From: Propionivibrio sp.
GTDB lineage: Bacteria; Pseudomonadota; Gammaproteobacteria; Burkholderiales; Rhodocyclaceae
Direction of reading: 5' to 3'
Length of the DNA stretch: 64,000 nt
Assembly: GCF_016790145.1 (NCBI RefSeq)
Contig: NZ_JAEUOI010000049.1
Coordinates: 1-64,000, forward strand
This document shows, one piece after another, positions 25,428-34,301 of the stretch. Under the pieces are notes generated by a model that saw nothing but the letters and a program-made list of their open reading frames with translations, was not told where the DNA came from and did not search any database. The translations under genes were made by a program, and so were the position numbers. Each line of letters begins with the position of its first letter. The first letter of the stretch is position 1.

Positions 25428-27232
25428 TGGCCTTGCTCCGAACGTCGCTCAGGCACCGTGAAGGGCTGGAAAACCTGCTCCGGTACAAAGAATTCCTTGC
25501 CCGGCAGGGTGTCCCTGAACACGTTGAAATCGCCGCTGATCGAGGCATCCCTGATGACTGTCGGGCGCAGCAGAATGACCAACTCCGACTTTGCCGAGGA
25601 GTTGGCACGCGTGTTGAATGCCTCGCCAAGGAACGGGATGTCACCGAGAATGGGCAGGCGGCCGGTCTTGTTATCCATGCGGTCTTCCATCAGCCCGCCA
25701 AGTACCGCGATGTCGCCGCTTTCAATGCGCATCAGCGATTCGATCTCGCGCGTGCGAATCTGCGGAACGAAGTTTGGGATGTCCTTGGGGATGATTGGGT
25801 TGGGATCCCTTTTCAGTTCGGAGATGCTGGAGATCGACGGTCGCACGTTAAGCGTGACGGTGTCGCCATCGCTTATCTGTGCCGTCAGACTCATGAAGAA
25901 ACCAACCGCAACGGATTGCGGCGTGGTGGTCACCCCAACCGTGGTACCCACATTGACCGTTGTTGTTGTGTCCGACTTGACGTTGAAATAGACATAGTCT
26001 TCAGAGACCTTGAGCGTTGCGGTCTGGTTGTTGAGGACAGTCAGTTTGGGGCTGGAGAGTACCTTGACGTTGCCAAAGGAGCGCAGCAACTCGACCGTCG
26101 CCAACAGATTGAGCGGGTTGAGACTCTTGTACTTCAGGACGAAAGGCGAAACGGCATTGGGAACATTGGTCGTCAGTGTCGGCCGGGTGATGCTGTATTC
26201 GGAGCCACTGGTTATTCGACTCCACTCGATACCTTGCTGGTAGCCATCGCTCAGGGTGACTTCGACAATGGTGGCTTCGATCAAAACCTGACGCCGGGCG
26301 CTGCTCATCACGCGATCAATGAACTCCTGCACTTTTTCGTGTTGCCGCGTGGTGGCACGAACGTTAATGATTCCCGACTCCGGGTTGGCAATCACCGATG
26401 CCGCTTCGCGGAAGGTCATGCGCTTGACAACCAAAGCACCGCTGTTCTGAAGGGAAGCCGGATTCGGGCTGCCGGCCAGCGTCTGGTTGACATGGCTGCC
26501 ACGGGCGGCGTTGACCGTTGGTGTAGTGGCCCCCGTTCCGGTGGTGCTTTGTGATGTGTTTTGCTCGGTCACTGTCTCGGTAGAGCCCTCTGGGAATATC
26601 TTGTCTGTTTCATACAGCAACTCCTTCAGGTTCTTTTCAAGCGATTCCCAGAAGTGGTTTTTCGACTTGTTCTCGATCTGGATCCGGGACGTATTGCCGG
26701 TACCTGCGACCCCGCCGCTGCCGGTTGCCAGCGCACTGGTCGATATCTGGGTGTTGGTCGATACCGTTCCGGTAACGTCACGCGCCATGTTGACGTAGTC
26801 GATCTTATAGTTCTTGAGGTAGGGGGTGTCGGGCATCACCGCGAGATTGGGGCCGTCAAGCTCAAAGCGCATATCGACCTGTTTTGAAATGCGGGTGAGC
26901 AGTTGCGGCAGTGTCTGGTCGATGGCGTTCATGCTGACAAAACCGCTGATTCCGGGATGGATATCGACGTTCAGTTTGGCATCGCGAGCGAGGGCAAAGA
27001 GCAGATCCTGAACCTTGACGTTATTGACCACCACGCTGTACGTCTCCGTTTTGCCGACCGCCTTGGGTCTGGGCAGAGAAGCAATCTGCTGTACAGGCTG
27101 CGGGATCGCGCCCGGTGATTTGGCGACGTCTTCGGCACGCAGATGTCCACTCGATGGCCCGCCGCTCAGCGTCGACGATGCGCAGGCCGTGAGCAGGAGC
27201 GCAGTCAGTGTGGCGCCAACAATTCTCAGCAT
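25424..27232 (-). CDS. Secretin (MshL/GspD-type outer-membrane channel)
   Basis: 602 residues with a lipoprotein signal (LTALLLTAC). N-terminal N0/STN-like domain (KVQDLLFALARDAKLNVDIHPG), N1-type region (ASVIANPESGIINVRATTRQHE), then the secretin core ending EIESLMRIESGDIAVLGGLM and GDIPFLGEAFNTRANSSAKSELVILLRPTVI. Forms the dodecameric gated pore for the pilus. Transcribed from its own candidate promoter at 27264-27291 as well as from the upstream operon. Confidence 0.92.
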   Translation of the reverse strand: MLRIVGATLTALLLTACASSTLSGGPSSGHLRAEDVAKSPGAIPQPVQQIASLPRPKAVGKTETYSVVVNNVKVQDLLFALARDAKLNVDIHPGISGFVSMNAIDQTLPQLLTRISKQVDMRFELDGPNLAVMPDTPYLKNYKIDYVNMARDVTGTVSTNTQISTSALATGSGGVAGTGNTSRIQIENKSKNHFWESLEKNLKELLYETDKIFPEGSTETVTEQNTSQSTTGTGATTPTVNAARGSHVNQTLAGSPNPASLQNSGALVVKRMTFREAASVIANPESGIINVRATTRQHEKVQEFIDRVMSSARRQVLIEATIVEVTLSDGYQQGIEWSRITSGSEYSITRPTLTTNVPNAVSPFVLKYKSLNPLNLLATVELLRSFGNVKVLSSPKLTVLNNQTATLKVSEDYVYFNVKSDTTTTVNVGTTVGVTTTPQSVAVGFFMSLTAQISDGDTVTLNVRPSISSISELKRDPNPIIPKDIPNFVPQIRTREIESLMRIESGDIAVLGGLMEDRMDNKTGRLPILGDIPFLGEAFNTRANSSAKSELVILLRPTVIRDASISGDFNVFRDTLPGKEFFVPEQVFQPFTVPERRSEQGQ

Positions 27233-27263
27233 GCTCTGTCTCGTTCGTTATTGGGTTGAATTT

Positions 27264-27291
27264 ATCATATCACGTAAGGAGTATTCTTCAA
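27264..27291 (-). promoter_or_regulatory. Candidate sigma70 promoter for the secretin gene
   Basis: On the minus strand TTGAAG (27286-27291) and TATGAT (27264-27269) are separated by 16 bases, and the region 27250-27330 is clearly AT-rich compared with the surroundings. It lies in the only sizeable gap (110 bases) between the AAA-SPOR gene and the rest of the operon, so the operon may have an internal start. Confidence 0.5.
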
Positions 27292-27342
27292 GTCACTGAT
27301 TTGTATTGAATGAATATCATCATTGATGCTGTTGTTTTTTCT

Positions 27343-28716
27343 TCAGCGCAGCTTGCTCACGGTGCGAATATAAGGGTTGCTGATCGAGCTTGTCTTGGCC
27401 AGGGTGTGCAGCTCTGCCCTGGCAGCTTCATGGGTGGGGTAGTCGCCGTAGATGACGCCGAGCCGCTCGCGTCCGCTCAGTCTTGAGCGATAGACACGGA
27501 TTTGCTGCGGGTCGAGCGACCCGGTGTTGCTTTCCAGAAAAATCTCCACCTCACGCTGATTGTTCCCATCGGTGTTCAGGAGCTGGATGAAGTAGTGGGT
27601 ATCCGGCGTATTTTTCAACCAGTCTTCGCTTGCGGCAATGCGTTCGGCAAGGGTCGGCGGCTTCTCCGGGAGAGGTGCGGGGGGGATTTGCGGCATGGAA
27701 GGTGCGTAGGTCGTCGAGGCGCTCGCTACGGTAGCCTGGGGTAGCGCGTCGGTAGCCGTTGCCGCTGGCGTTGGGGTTGCAACAGTGCTTGCCGGTACCG
27801 GCGCGCTGGCCGACGTATAGCTTCCGGCGAAGTAGGCCAATGCCGCAATGAGCGAAATGGCGCCGGCGCCGGCTATCCAGGTCATGGGCTTGGCGTTGCC
27901 GTCACGCATGGGGTTGAACTGGGCATCGCGGATCGCCGCCTTGATTTGCCTGGTGTCAATCTGATGCCTGTTTTCCGAAAAAGCCGAGAGCAGCGCCTTG
28001 TCGGCGAGGATATTGATGCGTCTCGTCAGCCCCTCCGAGGCCTTGCTGATCAGTTGTATGGCGCCCGGCGTGAACAAATCCGGTCCGTGATAGCCGGCGG
28101 CGCGGATGCGGAACATCAGGTAGCTCCCGATGTCGCTGCGGCGCAGGGGCTCCAGGGCGAAGTTATGCGTAATCCGTTCCTTGAGTTGACGCATGTTCTT
28201 TTCACCAAGATGGTCATCCAGTTCCGGTTGACCAAAAAGGACGATATGCAGCAGTTTGTGCCGGTTTGACTCAAGGTTGGAGAGCAGTCGGATTTCTTCA
28301 AGCGTTTCCGGCGGCATGGCATGCGCCTCGTCGATCATGACGACAACCTGGCGACCGGCGGCGTAAATTTCAAGCAGACGATCCTGAAGAGATCGTAACA
28401 GCAGGTGCGAGCGGGCTTCCGGCAGCGGTGTCTGCAATTCCTCGGCGATGGCGTAGAGAATCTCGTCGCGCGACAGCGAAGGATTGGCCAGGTAGACCGT
28501 CTCGACGTTGTCCGGAAGTTTCTCCAGCAACATTCGGCAGAGCATGGTTTTGCCACTACCGACTTCGCCACTGACCTTGACGATCCCTTCGTCGTGCGTG
28601 ATGGCGTAGATCAGGGCTTCGAGCGTGGCTCCGCGGTTGGCTCCGGCAAAAAAGAATTCGGTATGCGGCGTGATGCGAAACGGTGCTTCACGGAGTCCGA
28701 AATGGTCAAGATACAT
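27343..28716 (-). CDS. MshM/ExeA-type AAA ATPase fused to a SPOR domain
   Basis: 457 residues from ATG 28716 ([21 protein letters not shown], the canonical ExeA/MshM opening). Walker A SGEVGSGKTMLCRMLLE, Walker B VVVMIDEAHAMPPETLEEI, then a transmembrane helix at ~260-280 (TWIAGAGAISLIAALAYFAG). After a Pro/Ala linker the C-terminal ~80 residues (HYFIQLLNTDGNNQREVEIF ... VIYGDYPTHEAARAEL) form a SPOR-like peptidoglycan-binding domain. ExeA itself binds peptidoglycan by a different domain to place the secretin, so this fusion replaces one wall-binding module by another. Overlaps the regulator gene start/stop. Confidence 0.85.
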   Translation of the reverse strand: MYLDHFGLREAPFRITPHTEFFFAGANRGATLEALIYAITHDEGIVKVSGEVGSGKTMLCRMLLEKLPDNVETVYLANPSLSRDEILYAIAEELQTPLPEARSHLLLRSLQDRLLEIYAAGRQVVVMIDEAHAMPPETLEEIRLLSNLESNRHKLLHIVLFGQPELDDHLGEKNMRQLKERITHNFALEPLRRSDIGSYLMFRIRAAGYHGPDLFTPGAIQLISKASEGLTRRINILADKALLSAFSENRHQIDTRQIKAAIRDAQFNPMRDGNAKPMTWIAGAGAISLIAALAYFAGSYTSASAPVPASTVATPTPAATATDALPQATVASASTTYAPSMPQIPPAPLPEKPPTLAERIAASEDWLKNTPDTHYFIQLLNTDGNNQREVEIFLESNTGSLDPQQIRVYRSRLSGRERLGVIYGDYPTHEAARAELHTLAKTSSISNPYIRTVSKLR

Positions 28717-30176
28717 TACTGCTCCCTGGCAAAGGATTCCATGCGGTTGTAGAGCGTCGTGCGGTTGATTCCGAGCAGACGTGCGGCCTGGCTGACGTTG
28801 CCATGCGCCAGCCGCAGTGCGGCCTCGATGTAATTGCGCTCGGTTTCGGCCAGCAGGCAATCCAGATTGAAAGGATCAGACTGTTGCAGGCGCCGACTGG
28901 CCGCCACGATCAGCGCATCGCTATCGGCGCTGACGATCGACGGTGGAGCGCTGATCGGCGCAAGAGGTTCGTCATGAAGATCCAGTTCGGCTTCCAGAGC
29001 GCTGTTCGGTACGGTCTGCCCCGGATACCTGGCCGTCAGGCGAATGACGATGTTGCGCAGTTCGCGCACATTGCCGGGAAAGCTGTAACGCGACCAGAGC
29101 ACCCGTGCCTCGCCGGAAAGCACAAATGGCGCTTGCTGCGCAGGCGCTGCGAAGCGTCGGCTGAAGTGTTCGAGCAACAGGAATTTGTCGTCATCCATGT
29201 CACGCAAGGGCGGTACGCTGATCGTGAAAACAGAAAGACGGTGATAGAGATCGGCGCGGAAGTTGCCGGAGCGGACCTCCTTGCGCAGGTCACGGTTGGT
29301 GGCGGCAATGATGCGTGCGCGGCTGATGTACTTCTGCGTTTCACCGACCCGCTGATATTCGCCGTTCTCGAGTACACGTAACAGTTTGGCCTGTAGTTCG
29401 AGCGGTAGCTCGCCGATCTCATCGAGGAACAGCGTGCCGTCGGCGGCGTCTTCAAAAAAACCTGATTTTGCCGTGGCGGCGCCGGTGAACGCGCCTCTGG
29501 CATAACCGAACAGGGTAGGTTCGACCAGGCCGGGTGAAATGGCCGCGCAGTTGAGCGCAAAAAAAGGCTTGTTGCGGCGTTTCGTATCGTTGTGCAGGCA
29601 AGTGCTGGCGACGATTTCCTTGCCGCAACCCGACTCGCCTTCGATCAGAACCGGGAAGGGCGAATCGGCATATTGCTGCAACTGCAACTTCATTTTCTGG
29701 ATTGCCGGGCTGTTGCCGATCAGCGGCGACGCCGATAGTCCCGGTGTGTATTTTTCGGCCATTGCGCGATACCCCAATGCCCGCTGCAGAACCTTGTGCA
29801 GTTCGGCAGGGTTGCACGGCTTGGCGACAAAATCTATGGCCCCCAGGGTGCGGGCATGGCGGGCATTGCCGGCATCGCTCTGGCCTGAGAGGACGACGAT
29901 CCTGATATCCGGAGACAGCTTCAGCAGATCCGAAATCAGCGCGAATCCCTCGTCCGGACGGTGAGGCAACGGCGGCAGACCAAGGTCGATCAGCGCAAGC
30001 TCCGGGCTGCGGCGCAACTGACGGAGCAGTTGGGTGCAGTGCGTGCGCGAGTGGCTGGTGATCACTTCGAACACCGGGCTCATCGAAAAGCTCAGCGTGT
30101 CGGAAATCAGCGGGTCATCGTCAACGATGAGCAACAGTGGTTTTTCCGGCAAGTTGGTTTCCGGGGCATTGGTCAT
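28716..30176 (-). CDS. Sigma54-dependent response regulator (PrsR/NtrC type)
   Basis: 486 residues: receiver domain (DDD at 19-21, phospho-acceptor Asp64 in ALIDLGLPP, Lys in VAKP), AAA+ domain with Walker A GESGCGKE (180-187) and the sigma54-contacting GAFTGA loop at 228-233, and a Fis-type HTH at the C-terminus ([20 protein letters not shown]). Activates RpoN promoters on phosphorylation. Its stop overlaps the MshM-like start, so it leads the pilus operon. No cognate histidine kinase is adjacent, so it is probably phosphorylated by a remote kinase. Confidence 0.93.
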   Translation of the reverse strand: MTNAPETNLPEKPLLLIVDDDPLISDTLSFSMSPVFEVITSHSRTHCTQLLRQLRRSPELALIDLGLPPLPHRPDEGFALISDLLKLSPDIRIVVLSGQSDAGNARHARTLGAIDFVAKPCNPAELHKVLQRALGYRAMAEKYTPGLSASPLIGNSPAIQKMKLQLQQYADSPFPVLIEGESGCGKEIVASTCLHNDTKRRNKPFFALNCAAISPGLVEPTLFGYARGAFTGAATAKSGFFEDAADGTLFLDEIGELPLELQAKLLRVLENGEYQRVGETQKYISRARIIAATNRDLRKEVRSGNFRADLYHRLSVFTISVPPLRDMDDDKFLLLEHFSRRFAAPAQQAPFVLSGEARVLWSRYSFPGNVRELRNIVIRLTARYPGQTVPNSALEAELDLHDEPLAPISAPPSIVSADSDALIVAASRRLQQSDPFNLDCLLAETERNYIEAALRLAHGNVSQAARLLGINRTTLYNRMESFAREQ

Positions 30177-30541
30177 GGAGGGGGTGTCATTGATCCGGCA
30201 AAAAGGACACTACATTATTTCACAATTTCCCGAGCCTCCCGGAAACTTGCTCGGCAAGCCTGCTGTTTTCTCGGGGAGTAGCTTACGCGGGATGTGCGTG
30301 TGACTATTTCCGGCAGGCATCGGATCACGAAGCCAACATCATAACGCCCGCAAAAAGGATGCTACCCGACGCCAACTGATCTTGCAACGCAAGAACGCGA
30401 TTGTGCATGAATCGCTACCCTGGGCCAGGGCGACGTTGGTATGCTGACGCCGATGTGCAGTCATCCACCTGGCGGCATGGGTGCGTATCGGGAAATCTGC
30501 GGATTCGGCGTGTTTTGGCGTGGTATAGATGGAGGAATGGC
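30177..30541. other. 365-base gap upstream of the sigma54 regulator
   Basis: Contains an AT-rich patch just upstream of the regulator start (around 30200-30230, minus strand GAAATAATGTAG) that could be its promoter. No credible gene, RNA or repeat recognised in the remainder. A -24/-12 sigma54 element was not found. Confidence 0.4.
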
Positions 30542-31003
30542 TTAGATCATCTGCCAGCGATCAAAGGTCGCCGCCTGGCCGTGGCACACGCCCTCTTCGT
30601 CAATCAGGTTCCACACCACCGCCTGTTCGATGCGAAAGCGCTGGCCACTTGCCGAGATCCGCACACCCGCATAATCGTCGATAAATCCGTCTCGACTGAC
30701 TCGTTCGAGCAATCGTGCCCGCTCTTCCCGCATCACAGGCTCGGCCGAATAGCGTGAAGGCAGGCGGGTAAAGCCGGCAAAGTCCATAGCAAAGACTTCA
30801 AGCGCCAGCCGGTTGCCATAAAAGAATACCGGATCGGCCTCGCTGCCATGCGCGACGATCACACACGGCGCGTTCCACAGGCGTTCGGGGGTAGGGTCGT
30901 TGAGCAGCGCTTGCCCGGTCAGGCGCAGGAAGCTGTCGGCAATGAGCGCCAGCCGGCGGCGCAGTTGCTCGTCGAGTACAGGTTCGTCAATAGCGCCAGC
31001 CAT
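30542..31003 (-). CDS. MEKHL-domain protein
   Basis: 153 residues from ATG 31003, 2 bases after the response regulator stop. Soluble protein with PAS-like features: DPVFFYGNRLALEVFAMDFAGFTRLPSRYSAEP and RISASGQRFRIEQAVVWNLIDEEG match the MEKHL family (PAS-related sensor fold). The longer upstream frame is inside the regulator gene. Placed in the AlgZ/AlgR operon it may sense a ligand for that system, which is inference. Confidence 0.75.
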   Translation of the reverse strand: MAGAIDEPVLDEQLRRRLALIADSFLRLTGQALLNDPTPERLWNAPCVIVAHGSEADPVFFYGNRLALEVFAMDFAGFTRLPSRYSAEPVMREERARLLERVSRDGFIDDYAGVRISASGQRFRIEQAVVWNLIDEEGVCHGQAATFDRWQMI

Positions 31004-31005
31004 GC

Positions 31006-31773
31006 TCAGGAACTGAACTGCCTGGCGTAGGATTTGACCAGCGGCCACTGTCGACGGCTGACCGGCAGTTTCTCCGGGATACCGCGCAGCAGCGCCTGCC
31101 ACTGCGTCTCGGCATCGTCGGTGGCGCTTTTCTCAAAGCCGGCAATAGCCTCCCTGGCGACCAGCACGCTGCGGTGCAGCCGTATGAAACGCTCGGAGAA
31201 CTCCTGCTCAAGATGCGTCAGCGATTCGTCGAGCAGGTATTCCCGGCTGGCAGTGCGTGCCGTCACGTATTTGAGGTCGGCCTTGAGGTAGAGGATTTCC
31301 GGCAGCGGTATCAGCAGCAGCCGACCCCGTTCGTGGCAGGAGAGATGCGTGCGTGCGCCTTGCTGGATTTGCGCCAGAACCTGAGGAGCCATAGGTGGCC
31401 GGCTGTAGTTGACTTTATGCAAGGCCGCCGCCAGCCGCTGCGCACGCACCGGCTTGACCAGATAGTCGATGGCGTTGAGTTCGAACGCCTGCACCGCATA
31501 AGCATCATAGGCCGTAACGAAGATGATGACGGGAGGATGTTCAAGCTGAGCGAGGTGCCGCGCCAGTTCGATGCCGTCCATCTTCGGCATGCGGATATCG
31601 ATCAGTGCCACATCCACGGGAAGTTCCTCAATGGCCGCTAACGCAAGCAGTCCGTTGGCCGCTTCGGCGACGACGGCGTTCGGTACCTCGGTCGCCACGT
31701 CGGCAAGTAGATCGCGCAAACGCTGGCGCGCAGGCGTCTCGTCGTCAACAATCATCACGGAAAGAGTCTTCAC
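31006..31773 (-). CDS. algR: LytTR-family response regulator (AlgR-like)
   Basis: 255 residues from GTG 31773, chosen because it overlaps the sensor stop (GTGA) and has GGAG nine bases upstream. Receiver domain (DDE at 10-12, Asp59 in ALIDIRMPKMDG, Lys in YLVKPVRAQRL) and C-terminal LytTR DNA-binding domain (LYLKADLKYVTARTASREYL, FIRLHRSVLVAREAI). In Pseudomonas, AlgR with AlgZ/FimS controls exopolysaccharide and type IV pili. Pilus operon is next door, suggesting a similar connection, which is inference. Confidence 0.88.
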   Translation of the reverse strand: MKTLSVMIVDDETPARQRLRDLLADVATEVPNAVVAEAANGLLALAAIEELPVDVALIDIRMPKMDGIELARHLAQLEHPPVIIFVTAYDAYAVQAFELNAIDYLVKPVRAQRLAAALHKVNYSRPPMAPQVLAQIQQGARTHLSCHERGRLLLIPLPEILYLKADLKYVTARTASREYLLDESLTHLEQEFSERFIRLHRSVLVAREAIAGFEKSATDDAETQWQALLRGIPEKLPVSRRQWPLVKSYARQFSS

Positions 31774-32807
31774 GGAATAGTACTCCGGCAAGGTAAAACG
31801 ATATGCACACGGTACTCCTGCAAACCATTGGCGAGCGTCACTTCTTTCGTTTCCAGACGCGCCTCGAGATCATAATACAGCGCCAGTCGCTCACGGATAT
31901 TGGCCAGCGCCATGTGGTTGCCACCCTGTCCTGCATAACGCCCGGAGCACGGATTGGCGACATCGATGTGCAGTTCGTCGGCGTACCGGGTAAAGCAGAT
32001 GCGCACCGTACCGGCCTCGCCTGACGGTTCGATGCCATGATATACGGCATTTTCCAGCAAGGGCTGCAACATCAGTGGCGGCACCTTCAGATCGACGGGT
32101 ACATCGGCGATTTCCCACTCGACGTTGAGCCGTTCACCCAGGCGCAGCTTTTCCAGATTGAGATACTGGCGACAGAGGGCAATCTCGTCGGCGAGCGGCA
32201 ACAAATCGCGGTGATCGCGCATCAGTGCGCGATAAAGCTCGGCCAGTTCCTCAAGCGCTGTTTCGGCGCGCCTGGGTTCGGAACGGATCAAGGAAAGCAC
32301 GGCGTTCAGGCTGTTGAACAGGAAATGCGGACGGATACGCGCGGTCAGTGCCTGCAGTCGCGCCTCGGCCAGTGCCGGTGAAAAGGCTCTGGCGCGCAAG
32401 GCAAAATACAGCAGCAGGGTGCCGGCCAGCAGCCCACCCAACGCTGCGGCACGTGCCAGGCGCGGCCAGCCGCCATCATCGATTCCCATGAAGCGCCAGA
32501 AATCGAGTAACAGGGCGGACGTGACAGCGGCCAGAAGGATCACCACGGCCTGCCCGATCGACGGCCACATACGTCGTAACACCTTTCCAAGCAGCGCCAG
32601 AAACGCCAGATTGAAAAGCAGCAAGGGTTGCACCCAGGCCGCCATATCGACATAGCGTTGCATCCAGTCGCCGATTCCCGTGCTCTGCACCAGCGCCGCC
32701 GCCAGGGCGATCAGGTTTGCGCCGAGCAGAATGCGCAGCATGACACCGAAATTACGGAAGTCCGGCAGCGGCAGCAGGCGCGCAGTGTTTTGCTTTATAC
32801 TGGGCAT
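31770..32807 (-). CDS. algZ: LytS-type sensor histidine kinase (AlgZ/FimS-like)
   Basis: 345 residues. Four to five membrane helices in residues ~22-138, then the His_kinase domain with His161 in [20 protein letters not shown] and an ATPase region ([35 protein letters not shown]). Unorthodox kinase that pairs with LytTR regulators. Divergent from argH, the same neighbourhood as in Pseudomonas, where argH flanks algZ-algR; this synteny supports the naming. Confidence 0.88.
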   Translation of the reverse strand: MPSIKQNTARLLPLPDFRNFGVMLRILLGANLIALAAALVQSTGIGDWMQRYVDMAAWVQPLLLFNLAFLALLGKVLRRMWPSIGQAVVILLAAVTSALLLDFWRFMGIDDGGWPRLARAAALGGLLAGTLLLYFALRARAFSPALAEARLQALTARIRPHFLFNSLNAVLSLIRSEPRRAETALEELAELYRALMRDHRDLLPLADEIALCRQYLNLEKLRLGERLNVEWEIADVPVDLKVPPLMLQPLLENAVYHGIEPSGEAGTVRICFTRYADELHIDVANPCSGRYAGQGGNHMALANIRERLALYYDLEARLETKEVTLANGLQEYRVHIVLPCRSTIP

Positions 32808-32870
32808 ATAGTGGTCGTGGTGCCTGTCAGGGTTCCATATGCCATTCTAGCCCACGAACTTGCTTTCATC

Positions 32871-34277
32871 ATGAACCCAGCGCAACCTTCTTCGCCGACA
32901 CCCTCTGCACAATACACCTGGGCTGCCCGCTTCAGCGAACCGATGTCCGATCTTGTCAAGCGCTATACGGCTTCGGTGGGCTTCGACCGGCGCATGTGGC
33001 GGCAGGACATTCGCGCATCGCTTGCGCACGCACGCATGCTCGCCCGACAAGGCATCATTGCGCCGGAGGATCTCGCCGACATTCAGCGCGGAATGGCGCA
33101 GATCGTCAGCGAGATCGAAGCGGGTGCCTTTGTCTGGTCGCTTGACCTTGAAGACGTGCATCTCAACATCGAAAAGCGCTTGACCACGCTCGTCGGCGAT
33201 GCCGGCAAGCGCCTGCATACCGGCCGTTCGCGCAACGATCAGGTGGCGGTTGACATCCGGCTCTTTCTGCGCGACTCGATTGACGACATTCTCGTCTTGC
33301 TCGGGCAGTTTCAGAGCAATCTGCTCGAACTCGCTGAACGCGAAGCAGCGACGCCGATGCCGGGCTTTACCCACTTGCAGGTCGCGCAGCCGATCACCTT
33401 CGGCCATCATCTGCTGGCCTGGTTCGAGATGTCACGACGTGATGCGGAGCGCTTTGCCGACGTGCGCCGGCGCACCAACCGCCTGCCGCTCGGCGCGGCA
33501 GCGCTGGCCGGAACGAGCTACCCGATTGACCGCGAATTCGTCGCCGCCGAACTCGGTTTCGAGGGCCTGTGCGAAAACTCGCTCGACGCTGTTTCCGATC
33601 GCGATTTCGCTATCGAATTTTGCGCCGCCAGCGCCCTGCTGATGATGCACTTCTCACGCATGTCCGAAGAGCTGGTGCTGTGGATGAACCCGCGCTTCGC
33701 TTTCGTGAAGATGGCCGATCGCTTCTGCACCGGCAGCTCGATCATGCCGCAAAAGAAAAATCCGGATGTGCCCGAACTGGCGCGCGGCAAGACCGGCCGT
33801 GTATACGGCCACCTGACGGCACTGCTGACCCTGATGAAGGGGCAGCCGCTGGCCTACAACAAGGACAATCAGGAAGACAAGGAACCCCTGTTCGATACCG
33901 TCGACACGGTAACCGACACGCTGCGCATTTATGCCGACATGATCACCGGCATCACGGCACGCCCGGACAGCATGCGCGATGCGCTGCGCCAGGGCTTTGC
34001 CACGGCCACCGATCTGGCCGATTACCTGACGCGCAAGGGTCTGCCTTTCCGCGATGCACATCAGACTGTCGGGCTGGCCGTGCGCCGTGCCGAGGAACTT
34101 GGTATCGATCTGCCGCAACTCTCGCTTGCCGAACTGCAAGGTTTTTCTCCGCTCATTGGCGACGACATTTTTGCCATGCTCACAGTCGAGGGTTCACTGG
34201 CCGCGCGTAACCATATCGGAGGCACTGCCCCCGACCAGGTTCGTGCTGCCATCGTGCGTGCCCGGGGGCTTCGGTGA
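32871..34277 (+). CDS. argH: Argininosuccinate lyase
   Basis: 468 residues, normal length, starting ATG 32871. Family blocks: [57 protein letters not shown] and the signature [20 protein letters not shown]. Last step of arginine synthesis: argininosuccinate to arginine plus fumarate, cytoplasmic. Gene for a Ser/Thr kinase follows after 24 bases. Confidence 0.98.
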   Translation: MNPAQPSSPTPSAQYTWAARFSEPMSDLVKRYTASVGFDRRMWRQDIRASLAHARMLARQGIIAPEDLADIQRGMAQIVSEIEAGAFVWSLDLEDVHLNIEKRLTTLVGDAGKRLHTGRSRNDQVAVDIRLFLRDSIDDILVLLGQFQSNLLELAEREAATPMPGFTHLQVAQPITFGHHLLAWFEMSRRDAERFADVRRRTNRLPLGAAALAGTSYPIDREFVAAELGFEGLCENSLDAVSDRDFAIEFCAASALLMMHFSRMSEELVLWMNPRFAFVKMADRFCTGSSIMPQKKNPDVPELARGKTGRVYGHLTALLTLMKGQPLAYNKDNQEDKEPLFDTVDTVTDTLRIYADMITGITARPDSMRDALRQGFATATDLADYLTRKGLPFRDAHQTVGLAVRRAEELGIDLPQLSLAELQGFSPLIGDDIFAMLTVEGSLAARNHIGGTAPDQVRAAIVRARGLR

Positions 34278-34301
34278 GGCCGGCGACCCGAGCGCTTCAG
34301 C

